Assembly: GCA_945871455.1 (NCBI GenBank)
Contig: CAMBXJ010000030.1
Location: 1 to 17,412 of the forward strand
Source of the DNA: Asaia bogorensis
Lineage (GTDB): Bacteria; Pseudomonadota; Alphaproteobacteria; Acetobacterales; Acetobacteraceae
Length of the DNA stretch: 17,412 nucleotides
Direction of reading: 5' to 3'
Shown: positions 1-13,581 of the stretch, one piece after another
Position numbering within the stretch: position 1 is the first letter of the stretch
Layout of the letters: each line of letters opens with the position of its first letter
Made by a program: the position numbers and the translations under genes
The notes under the pieces: generated by a model
Seen by the model: the letters and a program-made list of their open reading frames with translations, nothing else
Told to the model about the DNA's origin: nothing
Databases searched by the model: none

Positions 1-1377
1 CTGCTGCGCGCGATCTTCGGCGAGAAGGCATCGGACGTGCGCGACACCTCGCTGAAACTGCCGCCGGGTGTGACCGGCACGGTGGTGGATGTGCGCGTGT
101 TCAGCCGCCGCGGCGTCGACAAGGACGAACGCGCGATGGCGATCGAGCGCTCCGAAATCGAACGTCTGGCCAAGGACCGCGACGATGAGAAAGCCATCCA
201 GGAGCGGAGCTTCCTTAACCGTCTGCGCGAGAAGCTGCTCGGCCACAAGGCAGCCGGCGGGTTCCGCGGCCTGAAGTCGGGCACGATCCTCGATGAGGCG
301 GTGCTGGCCGAACATCCGCGAGGGTCATGGCGCCATATCGGCGTGCAGGACGACGCTGTCATGGCGGAAATCGAGGTCCTGAAGCGCGAATTCGACGCCG
401 CGGTCGGCCGCTTGCAGGCCCGCTTCGACAGCAAGGTCGAAAAGCTGCAGCGCGGCGACGAATTGCCGCCCGGCGTGATGAAAATGGTGAAAGTGTTCAT
501 CGCGGTGAAGCGCAAGCTGCAACCCGGTGACAAGATGGCCGGTCGTCACGGCAACAAGGGTGTGGTTTCCCGCGTCGTTCCGGTGGAGGATATGCCGTTC
601 CTCGATGACGGCACGCATGTGGACCTGGTGCTCAACCCGCTGGGCGTGCCGAGCCGGATGAATGTTGGGCAGATTCTGGAGACGCATCTGGGATGGGCCT
701 GCGCGGCGGTCGGCAAGCAGATCGGGGAGCTGGTGGACGAGTATCAGCGCACCGGCGCGCGCCACGCCGACCTGCTGGCCCGCCTGCGGGAAGTGTACGG
801 CGATGAGGTGTTCGAGGATCAGATCGCCGATCTGACCACCGACCAACTGATCGAGCTATGCGAGAACCTGCGCAAGGGCATCCCGATCGCGACTCCGGTG
901 TTCGACGGTGCCCGCATGTCGGATATCGAGGGCATGCTGACCCGCGCCGGTCTGGCTACGTCCGGCCAGGTCTGGCTGACCGATGGCCGCACCGGCGAGC
1001 CGTTCGAACGCAAGGTGACGGTCGGCTACATCTATATGCTGAAGCTGCATCACTTGGTTGACGACAAGATCCACGCGCGCTCGATCGGGCCATACTCGCT
1101 GGTCACCCAGCAACCACTGGGCGGCAAGGCGCAGTTCGGCGGACAGCGTTTCGGAGAGATGGAGGTCTGGGCGCTGGAAGCGTACGGCGCCGCCTACACC
1201 TTGCAGGAAATGCTGACGGTGAAGTCGGACGACGTGTCCGGCCGCACCAAGGTCTACGAGGCGATCGTGCGCGAGCAGGACAATTTCGAGGCGGGCATTC
1301 CGGAAAGCTTCAACGTGCTGGTCAAGGAACTGAAATCCCTTGGCTTGAACGTCGATCTGGACAACCGGGCGGCTTGA
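1..1377 (+). CDS. rpoB: RNA polymerase beta subunit, C-terminal part (5' truncated by window)
   Basis: Beta subunit of DNA-dependent RNA polymerase; it pairs with beta' to build the active centre. The reading frame is open from base 1 ([20 protein letters not shown]), so the true start lies upstream; 458 residues are present, about the last third of a roughly 1,340-1,390-residue protein. The near-invariant [12 protein letters not shown] block is encoded at 526-561, with lysines that in E. coli contact the nascent RNA/NTP. The [12 protein letters not shown] block begins at 1048; its second histidine (1051-1053) matches E. coli beta His1237. The C-terminal clamp-anchoring block [20 protein letters not shown] and the ending [17 protein letters not shown] are intact. 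The rifampicin-binding region lies upstream and is not visible. rpoC follows after 82 bp, the usual rpoBC order. Identity is certain; only the 5' end is missing. Confidence 0.99.
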   Translation: MLRAIFGEKASDVRDTSLKLPPGVTGTVVDVRVFSRRGVDKDERAMAIERSEIERLAKDRDDEKAIQERSFLNRLREKLLGHKAAGGFRGLKSGTILDEAVLAEHPRGSWRHIGVQDDAVMAEIEVLKREFDAAVGRLQARFDSKVEKLQRGDELPPGVMKMVKVFIAVKRKLQPGDKMAGRHGNKGVVSRVVPVEDMPFLDDGTHVDLVLNPLGVPSRMNVGQILETHLGWACAAVGKQIGELVDEYQRTGARHADLLARLREVYGDEVFEDQIADLTTDQLIELCENLRKGIPIATPVFDGARMSDIEGMLTRAGLATSGQVWLTDGRTGEPFERKVTVGYIYMLKLHHLVDDKIHARSIGPYSLVTQQPLGGKAQFGGQRFGEMEVWALEAYGAAYTLQEMLTVKSDDVSGRTKVYEAIVREQDNFEAGIPESFNVLVKELKSLGLNVDLDNRAA

Positions 1378-1380
1378 GAC

Positions 1381-1410
1381 CGATGCGCCCATCCTGGGGT
1401 GGGCGCATCG
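1381..1410 (+). promoter_or_regulatory. Perfect 11-bp stem-loop in the rpoB-rpoC spacer
   Basis: CGATGCGCCCA (1381-1391) is exactly complementary to TGGGCGCATCG (1400-1410), with an 8-nt loop. The stem begins three bases after the rpoB stop. It is followed only by CATTTG, not a run of T, so it is a poor full terminator. It could be an attenuator, an RNA processing site or an mRNA-stabilising 3' hairpin for rpoB. Its position inside an operon that must be read through into rpoC argues against strong termination. The structure is seen; the role is inferred. Confidence 0.6.
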
Positions 1411-1447
1411 CATTTGACGACGACACACGCGTTACGCACCCACGTGA

Positions 1448-5623
<4,176 letters not shown>

Positions 5624-5652
5624 CCCGCGCTCGGCCGTCCTGACATCACACC

Positions 5653-5687
5653 GGGGCCGCTCTCGTATGAGGGCGGCTCCTTTGTGT
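5653..5687 (+). terminator. Intrinsic terminator after rpoC
   Basis: GGGGCCGCTCTC (5653-5664) can pair over 12 bp, including two G-U pairs, with GAGGGCGGCTCC (5669-5680) around a GTAT tetraloop. The T-rich tract TTTGTGT (5681-5687) follows immediately. The hairpin starts 29 bp after the rpoC stop and is the natural 3' end of the rpoBC transcript, separating it from the rpsL operon. Confidence 0.85.
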
Positions 5688-5895
5688 ACCTGGCCTCTAT
5701 CGCCTGGCGGACAATGCTCCGGCCGTGGGCGGTCGGCGGGGTGTTGTGGGAACCATCCGGCGCGCCCACTCCCGACTCGGCCTTGTGGTTCAGAACCAGC
5801 GCGGTTCGGCTGGGGTCGCATTCGCACGATGCAGTGCGGCATCCCGCCAATGGTGCTTGCGAACCCAAAATCGGGCGAGGTGAAGCGTGAACAGA

Positions 5896-5926
5896 GGCGA
5901 TCTCGGACGTGTATCGAGAGATCGCC
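5896..5926. repeat. 9-bp inverted repeat upstream of the candidate rpsL promoter
   Basis: GGCGATCTC (5896-5904) is exactly complementary to GAGATCGCC (5918-5926), with a 13-nt spacer. An alternative inner pairing, TCTCG with CGAGA, is also possible. No T-run follows on the plus strand. It lies 20 bp upstream of the TTGACT at 5947, so it could be a protein-binding operator or a hairpin. The function is unknown. Confidence 0.45.
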
Positions 5927-5946
5927 ACAAAACGACCTGCAACCGC

Positions 5947-5975
5947 TTGACTCGCCGCCGCCCCCCAACTAGGTT
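5947..5975 (+). promoter_or_regulatory. Candidate sigma-70-type promoter for the rpsL operon
   Basis: TTGACT (5947-5952) is followed after exactly 17 bp by TAGGTT (5970-5975), an imperfect -10 element. The overlapping CTAGGTT also partly resembles the housekeeping -10 reported for alphaproteobacteria such as Caulobacter. This would start a leader of about 210 nt ahead of rpsL. It is the best match seen between the rpoC terminator and rpsL, but it was found by eye and the -10 is weak. Confidence 0.4.
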
Positions 5976-6050
5976 CCGCCCCCTCGGCCAACCCCGGCGT
6001 TAACGTCTTTGGGTGGCCACCGAATACAGGCCAACGACGCATGCGGCGCC

Positions 6051-6140
6051 GTCCCGGTTACCGGGGCTTAGGCCGCCTGCCTCATGGAACCCGCGGGTTG
6101 GGGCAGTCCCCCAGGCCGGCGGGTTATGCCTGTTAGCAGG
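6051..6140 (+). promoter_or_regulatory. Potentially structured 5' leader of rpsL
   Basis: Several local stem-loops lie close together. GTCCCGG/CCGGGGC pairs at 6051-6057 and 6061-6067 around TTA. CTGCCTCA/TGGGGCAG pairs at 6077-6084 and 6099-6106. The palindrome AACCCGCGGGTT (6088-6099) offers an alternative to the second stem. CCTG/CAGG pairs at 6129-6132 and 6137-6140. A mutually exclusive pair of folds just upstream of a ribosomal protein gene could allow autogenous control, but GC-rich DNA forms such stems by chance, so this is tentative. Confidence 0.3.
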
Positions 6141-6193
6141 TGGCTCACGTGAAGTGATCCCGGCAAGGCGGAACGGAGAAGAGAAAGAGGTCC

Positions 6194-6565
<372 letters not shown>

Positions 6566-6577
6566 GGGGAGCAGACC

Positions 6578-7054
6578 ATGTCTCGTCGCCGCCGAGCCGT
6601 TAAGCGTGAAATTCTGCCGGATGCAAAGTTCGGCGACGTCGTGCTCAGCCGTTTCATGAACGCGCTGATGTATGATGGTAAGAAGTCCACCGCCGAGGGC
6701 ATTGTCTACACTGCCCTGGATGTGCTGAAGCGTCGCGGCGGCCAGCAGGCCGACCCGGTGCGCATGTTCCATGAGGCATTGGACAATGTGAAGCCGGCCG
6801 TCGAAGTGCGGTCGCGTCGCGTCGGTGGCGCCACCTATCAGGTGCCGGTCGAGGTGCGCACCGAACGCCGGCAGGCGCTGGCGATCCGCTGGATCATCGA
6901 CGCGGCGCGCAAGCGCGGCGAGCACACGATGCAGGATCGCCTTTCGAACGAGCTGTTGGATGCGGTGAACAACCGCGGTTCGGCGGTGAAAAAGCGAGAA
7001 GACACCCACCGGATGGCCGAAGCCAACAAGGCCTTCAGCCATTACCGCTGGTAA
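6578..7054 (+). CDS. rpsG: 30S ribosomal protein S7
   Basis: Primary binder of the 3' major domain of 16S rRNA and organiser of the 30S head; it lines the tRNA exit site. At 158 residues it is close to the common 156-residue form. Recognisable blocks are [20 protein letters not shown] at the start, [32 protein letters not shown] and the ending [23 protein letters not shown] (6564-6571), overlapping the rpsL stop codon, is a strong ribosome-binding site 6 nt before the ATG. In E. coli S7 represses its own operon by binding the rpsL-rpsG junction. Here that junction is only 12 nt, too short for such a structure unless coding sequence takes part. The next gene is tuf rather than fusA. Confidence 0.99.
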   Translation: MSRRRRAVKREILPDAKFGDVVLSRFMNALMYDGKKSTAEGIVYTALDVLKRRGGQQADPVRMFHEALDNVKPAVEVRSRRVGGATYQVPVEVRTERRQALAIRWIIDAARKRGEHTMQDRLSNELLDAVNNRGSAVKKREDTHRMAEANKAFSHYRW

Positions 7055-7107
7055 CGGCAGCTTTCAGCAACACGAACCCTGAACACGGATTCGCGGAGAA
7101 GACGACT

Positions 7108-8298
<1,191 letters not shown>

Positions 8299-8311
8299 TA
8301 GGCACAACGTG

Positions 8312-8363
8312 AACCGGCGCTCGGCCCAGCCATTTTCTTGGGCGGGGCGCCGGTTTTCGTTTC
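8312..8363 (+). terminator. Strong intrinsic terminator or attenuator between tuf and rpsJ
   Basis: AACCGGCGCTCGGCCCA (8312-8328) pairs with the arm at 8339-8355 over 17 positions with a single G-G mismatch and one T-G pair; the outer 9 bp are perfect. The arm runs straight into TTTTCGTTTC. This is a textbook terminator for the rpsL-rpsG-tuf transcript. Only 24 bp separate its end from the rpsJ start, with no recognisable promoter between them. Either some transcripts read through, making it an attenuator, or an rpsJ promoter lies upstream inside tuf. Confidence 0.88.
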
Positions 8364-8387
8364 GGCGGGAAAGCGTAAGAGCGAACG

Positions 8388-8696
8388 ATGGACAACCAGA
8401 ATATCCGCATCCGGCTTAAGGCCTACGATCACCGCGTGCTTGATAACAGCACGAAGGAGATCGTGAACACGGCCAAGCGCACGGGCGCCAGGGTTCGCGG
8501 ACCGATCCCGCTACCGACCCATATCGAGCGTTTCACGGTCAATCGTTCACCGCACGTGGACAAGAAAAGCCGCGAACAGTTTGAGATCCGGACGCATCGC
8601 CGGTTGCTCGATATCGTCGAGCCCACGCCGCAGACGGTGGACGCGCTGATGAAGCTCGACCTCGCCGCCGGCGTGGACGTCGAGATCAAGATCTGA
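8388..8696 (+). CDS. rpsJ: 30S ribosomal protein S10 (NusE)
   Basis: Small-subunit head protein that doubles as NusE, the NusB partner in transcription antitermination and the NusG contact that couples RNA polymerase to the ribosome. At 102 residues (E. coli 103) it has the family blocks [48 protein letters not shown] and the ending [14 protein letters not shown]. The ribosome-binding site is modest (AAGAG, 8377-8381). It is the first gene of the S10 cluster, set immediately behind the tuf terminator. Promoter elements were not found in the 24 bp before it. Confidence 0.99.
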   Translation: MDNQNIRIRLKAYDHRVLDNSTKEIVNTAKRTGARVRGPIPLPTHIERFTVNRSPHVDKKSREQFEIRTHRRLLDIVEPTPQTVDALMKLDLAAGVDVEIKI

Positions 8697-8711
8697 GGCG
8701 GAACCACAGTC

Positions 8712-9431
8712 ATGCGCACCGGATTGCTTGCCAAAAAGCTGGGTATGACCCGGCTGTTCAAGGATGACGGAACTCATGTTCCGGTCACCGTGCTGCACCT
8801 GGACCAGGTGCAGGTCGTCGCCGCGCGAACCCAGGAGACGGACGGCTACACCGCCGTTCAGATCGGTTGGGGCAAGGCCAAGGTAAAGAACGTCACTCAG
8901 CCGAATCGTGGCCATTACGCGAAAGCGAAGGTCGAGCCGAAGCTGAAGCTGGTGGAATTCGTGGTGGCGCCGGATGCGTTGCTGGAACCCGGTGCGACGC
9001 TGTCGGCCGCGCATTTCGCGGTCGGACAGATCGTCGATGTCTGTGGCACCTCCAAGGGCAAGGGATTCGCTGGCGGCATGAAGCGCTGGAACTTCTCCGG
9101 CCTTGAAGCCAGCCATGGCGTGTCTGTCAGCCATCGAAGCCTGGGTTCGACCGGTAACCGGCAGGACCCTGGCAAGACCTTCAAGAACAAGAAGATGGCT
9201 GGCCATCTTGGGGTGGAGCGGATCACCACGCTTAATCTCGAAGTTGCCCATGTCGACGCCGAAAAAGGTCTGCTGATGATCAGGGGCGCGGTGCCCGGCG
9301 CCAAGGGCGGCTATGTCATGGTGCGTGACGCGATCAAACGCGCCCGCCCGGCCGATGCACCCTATCCGGCGGCACTGATTGAAGCGGCGATCGCGGCGAC
9401 GCCAGAAACGCCAGCGCCGGCCGAGGGCTGA
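8712..9431 (+). CDS. rplC: 50S ribosomal protein L3
   Basis: Early-assembly large-subunit protein that binds near the 3' end of 23S rRNA and reaches toward the peptidyl transferase centre. It has 239 residues against 209 in E. coli. The extra length lies mainly in a C-terminal tail from about residue 212, rich in Ala and Pro (ending PETPAPAEG). The core is canonical: [16 protein letters not shown] at the start, [15 protein letters not shown] (112-126), and [20 protein letters not shown] (145-164). Gln151 there matches the glutamine methylated by PrmB in E. coli. GAGGCGGAA overlapping the rpsJ stop serves as ribosome-binding site. rplD follows after 11 bp. Confidence 0.98.
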   Translation: MRTGLLAKKLGMTRLFKDDGTHVPVTVLHLDQVQVVAARTQETDGYTAVQIGWGKAKVKNVTQPNRGHYAKAKVEPKLKLVEFVVAPDALLEPGATLSAAHFAVGQIVDVCGTSKGKGFAGGMKRWNFSGLEASHGVSVSHRSLGSTGNRQDPGKTFKNKKMAGHLGVERITTLNLEVAHVDAEKGLLMIRGAVPGAKGGYVMVRDAIKRARPADAPYPAALIEAAIAATPETPAPAEG

Positions 9432-9442
9432 GGATAAAGACG

Positions 9443-10093
9443 ATGCAGGTCGAAATCACCACCCTGGATCAGGGAACCGCCGGCAGCGCGGAACTGCCGG
9501 ACGACATTTTCGCCACCAAGCCGCGCGCCGACATCATGGCTCGGGTTGTACACTGGCAACTCGCGAAGCGCCGCTCCGGCAACCATAAGGTCAAGGGCTT
9601 GTCCGAAGTGTCGGGCACGACCAAGAAGCCATACCGGCAAAAGGGCACCGGCAACGCACGCCAGGGCAGCCTGCGCGCTCCGCAGTTTCGTGGGGGTGGA
9701 GCGGTCCATGGTCCGGTGGTTCGGTCGCACGAATACCGCCTGAACAAGAAGGTCCGCCGGCTCGGGCTGATATCCGCCTTGTCGCAAAAGGCGGCGGAGG
9801 GCAAGCTGATCATTCTCGACGTGGCGTCGGGTGCGGAGAAGACCGGCGAACTCGCCCGCAAATTCAAGGCATTGGGCTGGTCGTCCGCCTTGATCGTGGA
9901 CAATGTGGTGGACGCGGGCTTCCTGCGCGCCAGCCGTAACATCCATGGCGTCGATGTGCTGCCGACCGTCGGGGCCAATGTCTACGACATCCTGAAGCAC
10001 GACGTTCTGGCGATCACGACGGCCGGCGTCGCGGGTCTGACCGCCCGGTTGAACGGTGCGCCGTCAGCGCCCGCCGAAGGAGACGCCGCATGA
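9443..10093 (+). CDS. rplD: 50S ribosomal protein L4
   Basis: Large-subunit assembly protein whose extended loop lines the peptide exit tunnel; 216 residues (E. coli 201). The diagnostic loop region is clear: [18 protein letters not shown], then [20 protein letters not shown] and [20 protein letters not shown] (9429-9434), formed at the rplC stop, is the likely ribosome-binding site. In E. coli L4 represses its own S10 operon, partly by stimulating termination at a hairpin in the rpsJ leader. That makes the hairpin in front of rpsJ here a possible target, though no conserved L4-binding motif can be shown. The gene overlaps rplW by 4 bp (ATGA), indicating translational coupling. Confidence 0.98.
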   Translation: MQVEITTLDQGTAGSAELPDDIFATKPRADIMARVVHWQLAKRRSGNHKVKGLSEVSGTTKKPYRQKGTGNARQGSLRAPQFRGGGAVHGPVVRSHEYRLNKKVRRLGLISALSQKAAEGKLIILDVASGAEKTGELARKFKALGWSSALIVDNVVDAGFLRASRNIHGVDVLPTVGANVYDILKHDVLAITTAGVAGLTARLNGAPSAPAEGDAA

Positions 10094-10416
10094 GCGGGAC
10101 CGCCAAGAAAAAGCCGACCCTGTCGCGGGAGTCGATGTACCAGATCATCCGTGGTCCGCTCATCACCGAGAAGGCAACCCTGTTGTCCGAACACGGCCAG
10201 GTCGTCTTCCGCGTCGCCAACGACGCGACCAAGCCGGAGATCAAGATCGCCATCGAAACCCTGTTCGGGGTCAAGGTGCTCGGGGTCAACACCTTGGTTC
10301 AAAAAGGCAAGACCAAGCGCTTCAAAGGACGCCCAGGCCAGCGCTCGGACGTGAAGAAGGCGTTCGTCCGGTTGGCTGAAGGCCAGTCGATCGATTTCAC
10401 CACCGGCCTCGCATAG
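10090..10416 (+). CDS. rplW: 50S ribosomal protein L23
   Basis: Large-subunit protein at the tunnel exit, where trigger factor and signal recognition particle dock. It has 108 residues, about 8 more than E. coli, with the surplus at the N-terminus ([20 protein letters not shown]). Family blocks include [23 protein letters not shown] and [21 protein letters not shown]. The ATG at 10090 is chosen because AAGGAGA (10077-10083) lies 6 nt upstream and the ATGA overlap with the rplD stop is typical. Met16 is a less likely alternative start. Confidence 0.97.
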   Translation: MSGTAKKKPTLSRESMYQIIRGPLITEKATLLSEHGQVVFRVANDATKPEIKIAIETLFGVKVLGVNTLVQKGKTKRFKGRPGQRSDVKKAFVRLAEGQSIDFTTGLA

Positions 10417-10453
10417 GGCGCCCAGAGGGAACCCGAGAGGGCACAGGACTCAG

Positions 10454-11284
10454 ATGGCACTCAGGCAATTCAATCCCGTTACCGCCAGTCTTCGCGGCAC
10501 GGTCCTTATCGACCGCAGCGAGCTCTGGAAAGGTAAGCCCGTCAAGGGACTGACCGAGGGGCAGCATAGCTCTGGCGGGCGGAACAATCACGGGCGCATC
10601 ACCAGCCGCTTCCGTGGCGGCGGGCACAAGCAGACCTACCGGACCATCGACTTCAAGCGGCGCAAATTCGATGTGCCCGCGACGGTGGAACGGTTGGAAT
10701 ACGACCCGAACCGCACCGCGTTCATCGCGCTGATCAAGTACCAGGATGGCGAATTGTCGTATATCCTGGCGCCGCAGCGCCTGAAGGTTGGCGATTCCGT
10801 GATCGCCGGCGCGCGGGCCGACATCAAGCCGGGCAATGCGATGCCGTTAGGGGCGATCCCGGTCGGGACCATCATCCATAACATCGAGCTGAAAGTCGGC
10901 GCTGGCGCTAAGGTCGCGCGCTCCGCCGGAACCTACGCCCAGCTCGTCGGCAAAGACTCGGGCTACGCCCAGATCAAGCTGATGTCGGGAGAGCTGCGGG
11001 TGGTGCGCGCTGAGTGCATTGCCAGCATCGGGGCGGTGTCCAACCCCGACAATATGAACCAGAAGATCGGCAAGGCCGGTCGCATGCGTTGGCTCGGTTT
11101 CCGCCCACATAATCGTGGTGTGGTCATGAACCCGGTCGATCACCCGCATGGTGGTGGGGAAGGCCGGAGCTCCGGTGGCAGGCACCCCGTTACGCCGTGG
11201 GGCAAGCCGACCAAGGGCTACAAGACGCGCACCAACAAGCGGACGGATAGCCTGATCATCCGCCGCCGCAACAAGGGCAAGTAA
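10454..11284 (+). CDS. rplB: 50S ribosomal protein L2
   Basis: Highly conserved 23S rRNA-binding protein near the peptidyl transferase centre, needed for subunit joining; 276 residues (E. coli 273). [21 protein letters not shown] spans 39-59, and [15 protein letters not shown] spans 223-237, where His230 is the strongly conserved histidine. The C-terminus [20 protein letters not shown] is standard. The 37-bp spacer before it is the longest between rpsJ and rplX. It contains two imperfect 12-nt units beginning AGAGGG, and AGGA (10445-10448) precedes the ATG by 5 nt. rpsS begins one base after the stop. Confidence 0.99.
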   Translation: MALRQFNPVTASLRGTVLIDRSELWKGKPVKGLTEGQHSSGGRNNHGRITSRFRGGGHKQTYRTIDFKRRKFDVPATVERLEYDPNRTAFIALIKYQDGELSYILAPQRLKVGDSVIAGARADIKPGNAMPLGAIPVGTIIHNIELKVGAGAKVARSAGTYAQLVGKDSGYAQIKLMSGELRVVRAECIASIGAVSNPDNMNQKIGKAGRMRWLGFRPHNRGVVMNPVDHPHGGGEGRSSGGRHPVTPWGKPTKGYKTRTNKRTDSLIIRRRNKGK

Positions 11285-11285
11285 T

Positions 11286-11564
11286 ATGGCGCGTTCCGTC
11301 TGGAAAGGTCCGTTCGTCGACGGCTACCTCCTGGCCAAGGCCGAAGCTTCGCGGGCGTCGAGCCGCAACGAGATCATTCGTATCTGGTCGCGCCGCTCGA
11401 CGATCCTGCCGCAGTTCGTCGGCCTGACCTTCGGCGTCTACAACGGTCACAAGTTCCTGCCCGTGCAGGTGAACGAGAATATGGTGGGCCATAAGTTCGG
11501 CGAATTCTCGCCGACCCGCACGTTCACCGGCCATGCCGCCGACAAGAAGGCGAAGCGAGGCTGA
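11286..11564 (+). CDS. rpsS: 30S ribosomal protein S19
   Basis: Small-subunit head protein that forms a complex with S13 near the A-site tRNA; 92 residues, the usual length. The blocks [42 protein letters not shown], and [17 protein letters not shown] followed by GH are diagnostic. It starts one base after the rplB stop, with AAGGG (11273-11277) in the end of rplB as ribosome-binding site, so its translation is likely coupled to rplB. rplV follows after one base. Confidence 0.99.
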   Translation: MARSVWKGPFVDGYLLAKAEASRASSRNEIIRIWSRRSTILPQFVGLTFGVYNGHKFLPVQVNENMVGHKFGEFSPTRTFTGHAADKKAKRG

Positions 11565-11565
11565 C

Positions 11566-11958
11566 ATGAGCAAGCCCAATCATCCGCGCGGTCTGGCCGA
11601 TAACGAGGCTCAGGCCATCGTCAGCAACCTTCGGGTCAGCCCCCGCAAGCTGAACCTGGTTGCCGGCATGATCCGCAATCTGCCGGCGCAGAACGCCATT
11701 GCCACCCTGACCTTCAGCAAGCGACGCATTGCCCACCAGGTCCGCAAGGCTCTGGAGAGCGCGATCGCCAATGCCGAGAACAACCACCAACTGGACGTCG
11801 ACCGTCTGGTCGTTACCCGCGCCGAAGTGGGCCGGTCGGTCGTAATGCGTCGCTTCCAGGCCCGTGGCCGCGGGCGCGCCGCCCGCGTCGAGAAATGGTT
11901 CAGCCATCTCAAGATCGTCGTGGCGGAGCGGGAACAGGACGCCGGGGAGGCCGCATAA
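11566..11958 (+). CDS. rplV: 50S ribosomal protein L22
   Basis: Large-subunit protein whose beta hairpin lines the exit tunnel; 130 residues against 110 in E. coli. The extra residues lie at the N-terminus ([20 protein letters not shown]) and in a short acidic C-terminal tail. Core blocks are [43 protein letters not shown] and the tunnel hairpin around [21 protein letters not shown]. The ATG at 11566 is chosen over an upstream in-frame start at 11533, which would overlap rpsS by 32 bp. GAGG (11557-11560) sits 5 nt before it. The stop overlaps the rpsC start by one base (TAATG). Confidence 0.98.
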   Translation: MSKPNHPRGLADNEAQAIVSNLRVSPRKLNLVAGMIRNLPAQNAIATLTFSKRRIAHQVRKALESAIANAENNHQLDVDRLVVTRAEVGRSVVMRRFQARGRGRAARVEKWFSHLKIVVAEREQDAGEAA

Positions 11959-12635
11959 TGGGTCACAAAGTCAATCCCGTCGGGCTCCGGCTCGGCATCA
12001 ACCGCACCTGGGACAGTCGCTGGTTCGCCGGTGCCGACTATGCCAAGCTGCTGCACGAAGACCTGAAGCTGCGTGCCCACCTGCGCAAGAAGCTGCATGG
12101 TGCTGGCGTATCACGCGTGGTGATCGAGCGACCGGCGAAGAAGCCGCGCGTCACGATCTACGCGGCCCGTCCGGGCGTGGTGATCGGCAAAAAGGGCCAG
12201 GATATCGAGGTTCTGAAAAAGGACCTGTCCAAGATGGCCAAGGCCGAGGTCGCTCTGAACATCGTCGAAATCCGCAAGCCGGAAATCGATGCAACCCTGG
12301 TTGCCGAAAACATCGCGCAGCAGCTCGAACGCCGGGTCGCTTTCCGTCGTGCGATGAAGCGGGCCGTGCAGTCGGCGATGCGTCTGGGCGCCCAGGGCAT
12401 CCGAATCAATTGTGGTGGCCGGTTGGGTGGCGCCGAAATCGCCCGGGTCGAGTGGTATCGTGAAGGCCGCGTTCCCCTGCACACCCTCCGCGCCGATGTC
12501 GATTACGGTGTTGCCACCGCGAAGACGACCTATGGCACCTGCGGCGTGAAAGTCTGGGTATTCAAAGGCGAGATCCTGACCCACGACCCGATGTCGCAAG
12601 ACCGTCGCGCCGCCGAACAGGCGCCGCAGAGGTAG
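11958..12635 (+). CDS. rpsC: 30S ribosomal protein S3
   Basis: Small-subunit protein at the mRNA entry tunnel, with helicase-related contacts to incoming mRNA; 225 residues (E. coli 233). The canonical start [20 protein letters not shown] sets the ATG at 11958, sharing one base with the rplV stop; GGGGAGG (11944-11950) is an excellent ribosome-binding site. A KH domain is visible with the loop GKKG at 77-80 inside [15 protein letters not shown]. The C-terminal domain has [31 protein letters not shown] in pieces typical of the family. An upstream in-frame extension to 11895 lies inside rplV and is rejected. Confidence 0.98.
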   Translation: MGHKVNPVGLRLGINRTWDSRWFAGADYAKLLHEDLKLRAHLRKKLHGAGVSRVVIERPAKKPRVTIYAARPGVVIGKKGQDIEVLKKDLSKMAKAEVALNIVEIRKPEIDATLVAENIAQQLERRVAFRRAMKRAVQSAMRLGAQGIRINCGGRLGGAEIARVEWYREGRVPLHTLRADVDYGVATAKTTYGTCGVKVWVFKGEILTHDPMSQDRRAAEQAPQR

Positions 12636-12641
12636 ACGAAG

Positions 12642-13058
12642 ATGTTATCACCCAAGCGAACCAAATACCGCAAGCAGCACAAAGGTCGCATTCATGGCCT
12701 TTCCAAGGGCGGCACCGCATTGAATTTCGGCACCTACGGCCTGAAGGCGTTGGAGCCGGAGCGCATCACCGCGCGCCAAATTGAGTCCGCTCGACGCGCC
12801 ATCACCCGCGCCATGAAGCGTGCCGGGCGCGTGTGGATCCGGATCTTTCCGGATGTGCCGGTGTCCACGAAGCCGGCCGAAGTCCGCATGGGCTCCGGCA
12901 AGGGGTCCCCGGAATTCTGGGTGGCCCGCGTGGCCCCGGGACGCATCATGTTCGAGATCGATGGCGTGACCGCGGAATTGGCGCGTGAGGCGCTGACCCT
13001 CGGTGCCGCCAAGCTGCCGATCAAGACCAAGTTCATCGCCCGGATCGGAGACGCCTGA
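12642..13058 (+). CDS. rplP: 50S ribosomal protein L16
   Basis: Late-assembly large-subunit protein near the A site and the base of the A-site finger; 138 residues (E. coli 136). It begins [16 protein letters not shown] and contains [20 protein letters not shown] and the basic loop [15 protein letters not shown]. Arg82 corresponds to the arginine that the oxygenase RoxA (YcfD) hydroxylates in E. coli; whether this host has such an enzyme cannot be seen. GAGG (12629-12632), at the rpsC stop, is the ribosome-binding site. rpmC starts one base after the stop. Confidence 0.99.
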   Translation: MLSPKRTKYRKQHKGRIHGLSKGGTALNFGTYGLKALEPERITARQIESARRAITRAMKRAGRVWIRIFPDVPVSTKPAEVRMGSGKGSPEFWVARVAPGRIMFEIDGVTAELAREALTLGAAKLPIKTKFIARIGDA

Positions 13059-13059
13059 T

Positions 13060-13284
13060 ATGGCAAAGTCCGTGATGCACAAGGTGAGCGACGTGCGGCT
13101 GAAGACGCCGGATGAGCTGTCCACCTTGTTGCTGGACCTGCGCAAGGAGCAGTTCAACCTGCGCTTCCAGCGGGCGACCGGCCAGACCGAAGGGGTTGGC
13201 CGCGTGCGTGAAGTCCGGCGCGAGATCGCCCGGGTAAAGACAATCATGGCGGAGAAGAAACGCTCCGCCGCGGCCCAGTCGTAA
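13060..13284 (+). CDS. rpmC: 50S ribosomal protein L29
   Basis: Small large-subunit protein at the tunnel exit beside L23; 74 residues (family usually 63-70). The two-helix pattern is plain: DVRLKTPDELSTLLLDLRKE, then QFNLRFQRATGQTEGVGRVREVRREIARVKTIM, the family signature. The ATG at 13060, one base after the rplP stop, has GGAG (13047-13050) at 9 nt. A second ATG at 13075 would remove five residues and cannot be excluded. Longer in-frame extensions lie inside rplP. Confidence 0.96.
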   Translation: MAKSVMHKVSDVRLKTPDELSTLLLDLRKEQFNLRFQRATGQTEGVGRVREVRREIARVKTIMAEKKRSAAAQS

Positions 13285-13296
13285 GGAGAGAGGGCG

Positions 13297-13581
13297 ATGC
13301 CAAGGCGCGTCCTGAATGGGCGAGTGACCAGCGACAAGATGGACAAGACCGTCACGGTTTTGGTTGATCGTCGCATTATGCACCCGCTTTACAAGAAGTT
13401 CATTCGCCGCTCGAAGAAATATGCGGCGCATGACGAGGCCAATCTGTGCAAGATCGGCGATAAGGTGCGGATCGAGGAATGCAAGCCGATCAGCAAGCGC
13501 AAGACGTGGCTGGTGGTGGAGCGCAATGGCGCCCCGCTCGATGCATCGGCTGGCGTTCTGGTTGAAGGAGTCGCGGCATGA
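13297..13581 (+). CDS. rpsQ: 30S ribosomal protein S17
   Basis: Early-assembly 16S rRNA-binding protein with an OB fold; 94 residues against 84 in E. coli, the extra residues forming a short C-terminal tail ([14 protein letters not shown]). Signature blocks are [37 protein letters not shown] and [21 protein letters not shown] in overlapping pieces. AAGGAGAG, beginning at the rpmC stop, is a strong ribosome-binding site. The last codons overlap rplN by 4 bp (ATGA). Confidence 0.98.
   Translation: MPRRVLNGRVTSDKMDKTVTVLVDRRIMHPLYKKFIRRSKKYAAHDEANLCKIGDKVRIEECKPISKRKTWLVVERNGAPLDASAGVLVEGVAA

Larger units (their letters stand above)
5688..6193. other. Gene-free interval between the rpoBC terminator and rpsL
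   Basis: This stretch of about 500 bp has no convincing gene. The open frames crossing it on either strand show no recognisable protein family and mostly run antisense into rpoC. It holds an interrupted palindrome TGGTTC-A-GAACCA (5786-5798), an inverted repeat (5896-5926), a candidate promoter (5947-5975), a 10-nt palindrome GGTGGCCACC (6012-6021) and several hairpins just upstream of rpsL. It most likely serves as the regulatory region and leader of the rpsL-rpsG-tuf operon. Confidence 0.6.

Noticed and set aside
1414..1438. TTGACGA-N10-GTTACGCA as a possible rpoC promoter
   Set aside because: The -35 half is good, but the -10 half matches poorly at any usual spacing, and rpoC is expected to be transcribed from upstream of rpoB.
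10424..10447. Imperfect 12-nt tandem units AGAGGGAACCCG / AGAGGGCACAGG before rplB
   Set aside because: Nine of twelve positions match, but purine-rich repetition is expected around ribosome-binding sites, so it is not evidence of a separate element.
11533..11565. Upstream start for rplV extending it by 11 codons
   Set aside because: It would overlap rpsS by 32 bp, has no better ribosome-binding site, and the start at 11566 fits the 1-bp spacing seen elsewhere in the cluster.
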